Positions 7,822 to 13,191 of a DNA stretch of 13,191 nt are shown here, one piece after another. The first letter of the stretch is position 1. The number at the start of each line of letters is the position of its first letter. The notes beneath the pieces were generated by a model. That model did no database searches. It was not told the DNA's origin and worked only from the letters and a program-made list of their open reading frames with translations. This DNA is from CAZGOM01 sp964527265 (GTDB lineage Bacteria; Planctomycetota; Phycisphaerae; Phycisphaerales; Phycisphaeraceae): positions 1 to 13,191 of the forward strand of contig CAZGOM010000157.1 of the NCBI GenBank assembly GCA_964527265.1, given 5' to 3'. The position numbers and the translations under genes are program-made.

Positions 7822-10110
7822 ATGCAGCAGAAACTAACGTTGACCAATCGCGTGCATTTGCCGTTGGAGTCGCAGCCGGTGCGGCATGGAGTGCCGTGGC
7901 CACAGGGTGCGGTTTGGCCGCAGACGCCTATCGCGGCAGAAGATGAGAAGGGGGACGCAGTGCCGGTGGGGGCGCGCGTGCTGAACCTGTGGCCGGATGG
8001 GTCCGTGCAATGGATGCTGGTGGATATGGCGGTGGATTTTGAGCCGTCGGGGACGCGGGCGATGACGGTGAAAGCGGGCGCCGGGGGAGCGGTGAAAGCG
8101 AAGAACCCGGTGACGGTGGCATCGGATGACGCAGGGATTACGGTTTCAAATGGGTTGGTGACATTGACGGCCATCAGGGGTGCGTCGGAGTCTCTGGTGG
8201 CAGGGTGGGTCGGCGGAGAACTGGATGCAGTGATCACAGGCCGGGATGGAGAGGTCTTCAGTGCCGCACGGTGCAGCAAAAAGACTGTGCGGCTGGAGGA
8301 TGCGAATTCGCTCTGCACGGTGCTGCGTATTGAGGGGAAGCATCAGAGTGTCAGCGGAAGAACGCTGCTGGAGTTCTGGGTGCGGTTTACCGTGACGGCG
8401 AATCGTCCGGATGTGAAGGTGACTTATCACTATCACAACCGGGAGGACGATGAACCCGGGGTGTTTTTGAAGACGATGGAATTGAAGCTGCGGACGCGGA
8501 TGGGGGCGCAGGCTGAGCGGGCGATTGTGCATGGCTTCCGCGGGCGCGCAACACGGATGGAGCCTTACCGGCTGCCGGAGGATTTTGAGATTTGCTCCAG
8601 CAATACGATGGATCTGGAAACCTACCCGCAAACTCATAAGGGGATCACGGGCGGTGGCATGGGGAAGGTGTTTATCCGGCAGATGGAGTATCTGCGGGAT
8701 GATCCGATGTGTAAGCCGTGGTTTTTGCGGAATGTAGTGAATTTTAAATTTGAGACCAAGGATGCGCCGGAGGCGGCGACTTGGAGTTATCTGGGCCTGG
8801 TAGAGCAGGATAAATCACTGTTGGTCGCCGGGGCGAACATGGTGGGCCTGCACCCCAAGAGCCTTCAGATTTCCGGCAGTCTGGTGCGGTATTGGGTCTG
8901 GCCGGATTGGGCAGGGGAAATGGATATTACGCAGGGGGAAGGGCGGACGCTGGACCTGTGGGTTTCACCCATGCCCGGTAATGTGTCGGACTTGGAATTG
9001 ATGCGTCAGTATCTGTCGTGGGAGTTCTCTGGCGTGTATGGCCATTGGCCCGTGCAGAGCACGATTCAGAGTAGCCTTGATATTGCGCATGTGCGTGATT
9101 GCGAAGTGTTTTATTCGCACCTTCTGCCGGCGTTTGATCCGCGTACTCATTTCGCTTTTGAACGCAAGGTGCATGCGCAGTGGACGCCCGACGGGCCAGC
9201 CCCGGCCACGGGGCACATTCAGTACGGCGATGTTTTTGCCCGGTGGGACATCGGAGTGAACAACGAGGAAATGGTGGGGCACACATGGTTCATGGAGTAT
9301 CTGCGGACGGGCCGTTCGCAATGTCTTGAGAAGGGGATTGCGCAGTCGCAACACATCATTGATGTCGACATCTGCGCCAAGTCGGCTGACAAGTTTCAGG
9401 AAGGAGGGATGTGTTCGCACGGGCCGCGGCATAACCATACGGCGGCGTATCCGAGCCACATGTGGTTTACGGATTTGCTGTTTGCTTATGCGTTCACGGG
9501 AGATGAGGAATTCAAGAAGGCGGCAGTGCGGGTGAGCGATAATCTGGTGCGCTGGACGACGGAGCCCTGGGGGTTTGAAAATCTGTGCTCGGATGGGCGG
9601 GAGAGCGGGCAGCCGCTGATCAATCTGACATGGGTGTATCGCTTCGTACCGGATGCGAAGTATCTGGCCGCAATCGACAAGATCGTGCGGGTGTCGTTTA
9701 TGGAGCGTGTCAAGACGCATGGCTCACTGGTGTATATGAAGCCGCGTGAAGACCTGCCTTTGCTCAAGTTCCAGAGCTATGGGGAATGGGCGGCGTGGGA
9801 GGGGTTGTTTTACGCGTGGGACTTGACGAAGGATGAGAAGATTAGGGCGTTCATCCTGTCGCAGTTAGAGTGGCGGCTGACGGAAGACATGATGGGGACT
9901 TCGGGGTCTTTCCGGTCGACGGATTTCAATGTTGCCGCGTACGCCTATCTGATGACGGGCGATGAGCAGTGGCTGCAACGAGTGAAGCGACCGTTTAGGA
10001 CGGTGTTCCGAAGCGTGCAGTGGCCATTTGGGTACATCAAGACGATGTACTTCATCAAACTGGCATTTGAGAAGGGGATCGTCACGGATGACGAAGTGCT
10101 GATTTCGTGA
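7822..10110 (+). CDS. Probable YetA / exo-rhamnogalacturonan lyase-like (PL26-type) enzyme
   Basis: A 762-residue protein without a signal peptide. The N-terminus shows the pattern seen in the first (RIFT-barrel) domain of PcRGLX/YetA-like proteins: LPLESQPVRHGVPWPQGAVW (13-32) followed by LNLWPDGSVQWMLVDM (54-69). A beta-rich middle (about 90-400) precedes a helix-rich C-terminal half that looks like an (alpha/alpha) toroid, with GHTWFMEYLRTGRS, GPRHNHTAAYPSHMWF (534-549; His537, His539 and His546 are candidate catalytic or structural residues) and FAYAFTGDEEF. Family members cleave rhamnogalacturonan from the chain end by beta-elimination; whether this protein keeps that substrate cannot be told. 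It lies 33 bp after the Ntn hydrolase with a weak AAAGAG ribosome site and ends 20 bp from the convergent isomerase. An alternative is another toroid-fold lyase or hydrolase family. Confidence 0.6.
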   Translation: MQQKLTLTNRVHLPLESQPVRHGVPWPQGAVWPQTPIAAEDEKGDAVPVGARVLNLWPDGSVQWMLVDMAVDFEPSGTRAMTVKAGAGGAVKAKNPVTVASDDAGITVSNGLVTLTAIRGASESLVAGWVGGELDAVITGRDGEVFSAARCSKKTVRLEDANSLCTVLRIEGKHQSVSGRTLLEFWVRFTVTANRPDVKVTYHYHNREDDEPGVFLKTMELKLRTRMGAQAERAIVHGFRGRATRMEPYRLPEDFEICSSNTMDLETYPQTHKGITGGGMGKVFIRQMEYLRDDPMCKPWFLRNVVNFKFETKDAPEAATWSYLGLVEQDKSLLVAGANMVGLHPKSLQISGSLVRYWVWPDWAGEMDITQGEGRTLDLWVSPMPGNVSDLELMRQYLSWEFSGVYGHWPVQSTIQSSLDIAHVRDCEVFYSHLLPAFDPRTHFAFERKVHAQWTPDGPAPATGHIQYGDVFARWDIGVNNEEMVGHTWFMEYLRTGRSQCLEKGIAQSQHIIDVDICAKSADKFQEGGMCSHGPRHNHTAAYPSHMWFTDLLFAYAFTGDEEFKKAAVRVSDNLVRWTTEPWGFENLCSDGRESGQPLINLTWVYRFVPDAKYLAAIDKIVRVSFMERVKTHGSLVYMKPREDLPLLKFQSYGEWAAWEGLFYAWDLTKDEKIRAFILSQLEWRLTEDMMGTSGSFRSTDFNVAAYAYLMTGDEQWLQRVKRPFRTVFRSVQWPFGYIKTMYFIKLAFEKGIVTDDEVLIS

Positions 10111-10130
10111 CAAGCCGGGAGACGTATGCC

Positions 10131-10940
10131 TCAGGAGTACCAACCAGCGTAGAGCTTCACGAAGGGGCGGAAGGCAAAGTCCGCATCTGGAAGCGAAGGG
10201 ACCCACCATTTTTCCCATTCCAGGCTGATGGCGGCGGCGTAGTTGATGGATTGCAGGAGGCGGGTGATCTGGGCCATGGGGACTTCGCCGGTGCCCGGGA
10301 GCACGGGTTCGTGTTTGCCGTCGGGCAGGCGCTTAATGTCCTTTAAGTGGACATGGGCGATGTGGTTTTTCAGGTGTGAAAACGACTGAGCCGGGGTCTC
10401 GGTTCCCATGACGTTTGCAGGGTCCCAGCACACTTTCAGCGAGGGATGGGCGACCTTCTCGAGGAGGGCCAGCACGTTGGGCGATTCACACCATGCATCG
10501 TGGCTTTCGATGGCAAGGGTCACCTTCGCTTCTTTGGCAGCCGCAGTCACCTGGGCGATGGCGGCCGCAGCGCGGGGGATGGCCGCGGCCATGTCCTTGT
10601 CTTCCGGCTGGCCGCCAAAGATGCGCAGAATGGGCGCACCGATGTCGCTGGCGAGTTGGATGTACTTGAAGGTGTTTTGGATGGAGGTGTTGCGGGCGGT
10701 GTCATCCAAGGTGCTGAAGTTGGTGTAGCCCATGAGTGCTGAGATAGTGAGGCGGTGCTTTTTTGCGCAGGCCACGGCATCGGCGCGGGCTTCCGCAGTG
10801 TCATCGATCCCCAAGTGTGCCCCGGTTGCTCCGCGGATTTCAACGGCTTGGAAGCCGAATCTGGCGCCCACGGCCATCGCCTGGTCAAGGGTGGTGTTGG
10901 GGAGGCCAAGGGTCGAGAAGCAGAGTTTGGGTTTAATCAT
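10131..10940 (-). CDS. Sugar phosphate isomerase/epimerase family protein (AP endonuclease 2-type TIM barrel)
   Basis: A 269-residue TIM barrel of the xylose-isomerase-like superfamily, which interconverts ketoses or epimers with a divalent metal. The usual metal ligands are visible: E145 in TLAIESHDAW, D173 in CWDPANVMG, H198 in HVHLKDIKR and E241 in SLEWEKWW. FGFQAVEIRGA (28-38) and LRIFGGQ (105-111) are typical barrel strands. I place the start at the ATG at 10940 (MIKPKLCFSTLGLPN), where homology begins, with AGG 9 nt upstream. An in-frame GTG at 11009 would add 23 residues (MSNFPPARTIL...) that resemble no part of the family. It converges on the lyase gene with 20 bp between stops and is probably part of the same catabolic locus. 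The actual sugar is unknown. Confidence 0.85.
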   Translation of the reverse strand: MIKPKLCFSTLGLPNTTLDQAMAVGARFGFQAVEIRGATGAHLGIDDTAEARADAVACAKKHRLTISALMGYTNFSTLDDTARNTSIQNTFKYIQLASDIGAPILRIFGGQPEDKDMAAAIPRAAAAIAQVTAAAKEAKVTLAIESHDAWCESPNVLALLEKVAHPSLKVCWDPANVMGTETPAQSFSHLKNHIAHVHLKDIKRLPDGKHEPVLPGTGEVPMAQITRLLQSINYAAAISLEWEKWWVPSLPDADFAFRPFVKLYAGWYS

Positions 10941-10980
10941 TTGAGAAAGCCTGGAGAGGGGAGGGGGAAGCAAGGTGAGG

Positions 10981-10986
10981 ATTGTA
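10981..10986 (-). promoter_or_regulatory. Possible -10 box (TACAAT) for the isomerase gene
   Basis: The minus strand reads TACAAT at 10986-10981, 5 of 6 to consensus and about 40 bp before the ATG at 10940. The hexamer 17 bp further up (GTGAGT) matches TTGACA at only 3 positions, so the promoter is weak or not real. It lies in the 124-bp gap before the recombinase gene, which otherwise shows only a run of eight G at 11012-11019 and no convincing promoter for the recombinase. Confidence 0.25.
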
Positions 10987-11064
10987 CGGGCAGGCGGGAA
11001 ATTACTCACGCGGGGGGGGATTTTTGGCCGATATCAACTAGTACCCCAGAGGTTGATTTAAGCC

Positions 11065-12168
11065 ATGCTCCCACCGGCAGACCCAGATGTGACATTTGTT
11101 GGCTATTCGCCGTCAATCAACGTGACGGCGGGGCAGCAGGTGCCTCCTGTGCGCGCCAAACGCAAAGGGGGGCCTTCGCCCGTCCCGCCCAGTGCGCCAG
11201 CCGCTGCAGCGCCTGCAGCGGCGGTTTCCGGGGCGGGTGGTGGAGCGGCAGGCGGTGCGGTTTCGGCACCCATTGATAAGCTGGCACCGGCCGTGCGTGA
11301 TTTTCTGGTCTACTGCCGTATCGAATGCGGCTTTGCCGATGCCACCCTCAAAGCTTATCAGGCTGATTTGCGCGATCTTTCCGACTGGATGGAGGCCACG
11401 GGCCGCTCCGCGTGGGATGATCTTTCGTTGCAAGTGATAACGGAACATCTTAAAGCATTGGATGGCAAGGGGTTAGCCACTAGTTCGATCGCCCGTCATG
11501 TGGCCACGATCCGGGTTTTTGGGCGGTTTATCGCGGCCAATAAGATCGTAGCGCATGACCCGGGTGAACTTCTGCATCAGCCGACGACATGGCAAAACCT
11601 GCCGGACATGCTCGGTCAAGAGCAGGTCAAGCGCCTTTTGACCGCGCCGGAGCCCAGCGAAGCGCTCTATCTGCGCGATCTGGCCTTGCTGGAACTGCTC
11701 TACGCGGCAGGGATGCGCGCCAGTGAGATCGCCGACCTGAGCATTAATAACATTCATTTGGATCTGGGAGTTGCGAAGCTCAGCGGTAAGGGAAACAAAG
11801 AGCGTATCGTGCCCATCGGCAAGCCGGCGATTGCCGTGACGCGCCAGTACCTGCGTGACCTGCGCCCCAAACTGCTGCGGGCGCACCGGCCGACGGATCG
11901 ACTGCTTTTGAGCCGATCAGGGAAGCCGATTACGCGCATTGTGGTGTGGCAGGTGGTGACCAAACACGCGCACAAGGCGGGGTTGAAGGATGTGCATCCG
12001 CACACCTTGAGGCATACGTTTGCAACGCATTTGTTGACCGGTGGGGCGGATCTGCGCGTGGTGCAGGAGTTGCTTGGGCACTCGAATATCCGGACGACGC
12101 AGATTTACACGCATGTGGATGCGTCGCGGTTGAAGTCGGTGATTCAGAAGTTTCATCCAAGGCCGTAG
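11065..12168 (+). CDS. XerC/XerD-type tyrosine recombinase with a Pro/Ala/Gly-rich N-terminal extension
   Basis: A 367-residue site-specific recombinase. The catalytic set is complete and correctly spaced: R218 (AAGMRASEI), K242 (LSGKGNKERIVPIG), H313-x-x-R316 (HPHTLRHTFATHLL), H339 (LGHSNIRTTQ) and the nucleophile Y348 (IYTHV). The R-to-K gap (24), R316-to-H339 (23) and H339-to-Y348 (9) equal those of E. coli XerD. Residues about 74-160 match the SAM-like N-terminal core-binding domain. The core of about 294 residues is the size of a whole Xer protein. The first 70 residues are extra and low in complexity (PPSAPAAAAPAAA, GAGGGAAGG). The ATG at 11065 has AGAGG 12 nt away, a rather long spacing; no in-frame ATG lies nearer the core. 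A chromosome-dimer-resolution role is likely from the sequence; XerC versus XerD cannot be decided. Confidence 0.9.
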   Translation: MLPPADPDVTFVGYSPSINVTAGQQVPPVRAKRKGGPSPVPPSAPAAAAPAAAVSGAGGGAAGGAVSAPIDKLAPAVRDFLVYCRIECGFADATLKAYQADLRDLSDWMEATGRSAWDDLSLQVITEHLKALDGKGLATSSIARHVATIRVFGRFIAANKIVAHDPGELLHQPTTWQNLPDMLGQEQVKRLLTAPEPSEALYLRDLALLELLYAAGMRASEIADLSINNIHLDLGVAKLSGKGNKERIVPIGKPAIAVTRQYLRDLRPKLLRAHRPTDRLLLSRSGKPITRIVVWQVVTKHAHKAGLKDVHPHTLRHTFATHLLTGGADLRVVQELLGHSNIRTTQIYTHVDASRLKSVIQKFHPRP

Positions 12169-12243
12169 AGATGTCTTATGTAAGAGGTTGAAGGCGAGAT
12201 TTTTGGGATTTCTTGCGGGCGGTGGCGTGGGATAACAAAACAA

Positions 12244-12367
12244 GATTCTGGAGTGGTTTAAGAATCAGTTCCAGGGAGCCGCCGACATCGCAGATGGGTT
12301 GATGTCGGTTTGTGATGGGATGCGCACTCATGTCGAGGATGTGAGTTGATGGGGAGCCGGCGCTCCC
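12244..12367. repeat. Cluster of four short stem-loops
   Basis: Four successive inverted repeats: GATTCT/AGAATC (12244-12249, 12261-12266), CCGACATC/GATGTCGG (12282-12289, 12301-12308), ACTCA/TGAGT (12326-12330, 12342-12346) and GGGAGC/GCTCCC (12352-12357, 12362-12367). The first three all have loops of exactly 11 nt; the fourth has 4 nt. No T-tracts follow. They could be an RNA structure after the recombinase gene, a protein-binding array, or chance pairing. Function unknown. Confidence 0.3.
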
Positions 12368-12378
12368 GGTAGATAAAC

Positions 12379-12409
12379 AAAAGACCCCGGTGATGAGCCG
12401 GGGTCTTTT
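12379..12409. terminator. Strong intrinsic terminator, bidirectional, ending rpoC
   Basis: AAAAGACCCCGG (12379-12390), a 7-nt loop, then CCGGGGTCTTTT (12398-12409): a perfect 12-bp stem with GC-rich core and U-tract on either strand. On the minus strand it follows the rpoC stop by 23 nt, so it most likely ends the rpoC transcript. On the plus strand it could also stop transcription coming from the recombinase gene, about 210 bp upstream. Confidence 0.9.
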
Positions 12410-12432
12410 GCATTGAGATGTCTTTTATCAGA

Positions 12433-13191
12433 TCAATCGTTCTTGCTGGGCTTGTACTCTTCGTTGAGTGCTTCGCCGAGCATTTGCTTGACCAGGTTGG
12501 ATTCGCCAACGGTGGTCTTGATCTGGTCGGGGGTTTCGGCGCCCTGGGCTTCCGCGATCGCCGCTGCGTCTTCGAGTTCTTCCTCGTAAGTCGGGCGGTT
12601 TTCGGTAATCGGGTCGGAGAGCTTGATGACCTTGATGTTGTTGTAGGGCTTGAAGCCGGTACCGACGGGGATGAGGTGGCCCAGGAGGACGTTTTCCTTG
12701 AGGCCCACGAGGGTGTCGGACTTGCTGGCCAGGGCCGCCTCGGTAAGAACCTTGGTGGTTTCCTGGAAGGAAGCGCCCGACAGGAAGGATTCGCTCTGCA
12801 GCGAGGCCTTGGTGATGCCCAGGAGAAGAGTCTTGGCGGTGGAAGGCTTGCACTTGGCGGCCTTTGCCTTGTTCTTCTCGTCGGCTTCCGCCTTGGCGTT
12901 GGCTTCCCGCAGTTCATCGCGGGTAACCAGTGCGCCGATGGGGAGGGATGTGTCGCCGGATTCGGTGACGCGGCCCATCTTGGCGATCTTCTCGTTGGAT
13001 TCGCGGAAACGGTTCTTGTCGATGACCTCGTTGGGGAGGAGCTCGGTGTCGCCGGGGGTTTCCACGCGGACCTTACGGATCATCTGAGCGATGATGACTT
13101 CGATGTGCTTGTCGTTGATCGGCACGCCCTGAGCGCGGTAAACGTTCTGCACTTCGCCGATGAGGTAGTTGTAGAGAGCGGTTTCGCCCTT
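12433..13191 (-). CDS. rpoC: RNA polymerase beta' subunit, C-terminal part (cut by window edge)
   Basis: The last 252 residues of RpoC; the window edge falls exactly on a codon boundary (KGETALYNYLIGEVQNVYR...). Highly conserved landmarks are QGVPINDKHIEVIIAQM, the GITKASLQSESFLSGASFQETTKVLTEAA segment (fragment residues about 124-153) that closes the catalytic core, and GLKENVLLGHLIPVGTGF. The tail after it (PITENRPTYEEELEDAAAI... to EEYKPSKND) is acidic and lineage-specific, as is usual for RpoC ends. The upstream part lies beyond base 13191. An intrinsic terminator follows the stop codon after 23 nt, consistent with rpoC being the last gene of its operon. It lies on the strand opposite to the recombinase and converges on it. 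Confidence 0.97.
   Translation of the reverse strand, partial: KGETALYNYLIGEVQNVYRAQGVPINDKHIEVIIAQMIRKVRVETPGDTELLPNEVIDKNRFRESNEKIAKMGRVTESGDTSLPIGALVTRDELREANAKAEADEKNKAKAAKCKPSTAKTLLLGITKASLQSESFLSGASFQETTKVLTEAALASKSDTLVGLKENVLLGHLIPVGTGFKPYNNIKVIKLSDPITENRPTYEEELEDAAAIAEAQGAETPDQIKTTVGESNLVKQMLGEALNEEYKPSKND

Larger units (their letters stand above)
12168..12424. repeat. 10-bp direct repeats (GAGATGTCTT) bounding the recombinase-rpoC intergenic region
   Basis: GAGATGTCTT occurs exactly at 12168-12177, starting on the last base of the recombinase stop codon, and at 12415-12424, 9 bases from the rpoC stop. The 237 bases between them hold several stem-loops. Just inside, ATGTAAGAG (12178) and the complement of the other end (ATGCAAAAG) match at 7 of 9 positions, which would be very weak terminal inverted repeats. 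This could be a small MITE-like insertion with target duplication, or coincidence. No protein-coding potential was seen in 12169-12432. Confidence 0.3.

Noticed and set aside
8965..9720. Long minus-strand open frame of 251 codons inside the lyase-like gene
   Set aside because: It lies entirely antisense to a well-supported gene, is rich in Arg, His and Pro as expected from a GC-rich complement, and shows no family motif or ribosome site.
10941..11009. Extended GTG start for the isomerase at 11009
   Set aside because: The added 23 residues do not resemble the family, and the sequence before the GTG is a run of C with no ribosome site; the ATG at 10940 begins exactly where the barrel begins.
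11012..11019. Run of eight G before the recombinase gene as a phase-variable promoter element
   Set aside because: No convincing -35/-10 pair flanks it on either strand, so a switching role cannot be supported.
12169..12432. dif-like site for the adjacent Xer recombinase
   Set aside because: I found no 28-bp sequence with two 11-bp partly palindromic arms around a 6-bp centre; the stem-loops present have different geometry.
1..13191. tRNA, rRNA, CRISPR array or insertion sequence
   Set aside because: No cloverleaf-like TTC/CCA patterns, no regularly spaced repeats and no transposase-like protein were seen in any frame.

Overview
The window looks like a chromosomal segment of a fairly GC-rich bacterium. 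Two conserved housekeeping genes are cut by its edges, both on the minus strand: the start of cysK (cysteine synthase) at the left and the last 252 codons of rpoC (RNA polymerase beta') at the right. The mix in between suggests the Planctomycetes/Verrucomicrobia/Lentisphaerae (PVC) group: a very large secreted WD40-like protein, an Asp-box sialidase-fold protein, a YetA/PL26-like glycan lyase, a C45-type Ntn hydrolase and a TIM-barrel sugar isomerase. That placement is inference from gene style, not from a phylogenetic marker.

Layout. 1-331 (-) is the cysK 5' part. 332-553 is a divergent control region with a readable cysK promoter, two TCAACC/GGTTGA inverted repeats and a perfect 8-bp hairpin. 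554-4168 (+) encodes a 1204-aa exported beta-propeller protein of unknown role; its stop codon lies one base from the stop of the convergent AraC-family regulator (4170-5201, -). 5202-5342 is the intergenic region from which the regulator and a three-gene operon diverge. The operon (5343-10110, +, gaps of 43 and 33 bp) encodes a BNR/Asp-box sialidase-like protein, a C45/acyltransferase-like Ntn hydrolase and a probable exo-rhamnogalacturonan-lyase-like enzyme. A convergent sugar isomerase/epimerase follows (10131-10940, -), ending 20 bp from the operon. Next come a XerC/D-type tyrosine recombinase with an unusual N-terminal extension (11065-12168, +), a 264-bp intergenic region with short direct repeats, stem-loops and a strong bidirectional terminator, and rpoC (12433-13191, -).

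How the genes may work together. The AraC regulator, the three operon enzymes and the isomerase form a plausible catabolic locus for a decorated uronic-acid-containing or otherwise modified oligosaccharide. A sialidase-fold protein and a lyase would act on the sugar chain, the Ntn hydrolase would cleave an amide or ester, and the isomerase would feed a released sugar into metabolism. None of the three operon proteins has a visible signal peptide and no transporter is present, so the substrate would have to be imported by something outside the window. The substrate cannot be read from the sequence. The combination of an AAT/C45 hydrolase with a sialidase-fold protein and a PL26-like lyase under one regulator is the most interesting point here.

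No tRNA, rRNA, CRISPR array or recognisable insertion sequence was found.
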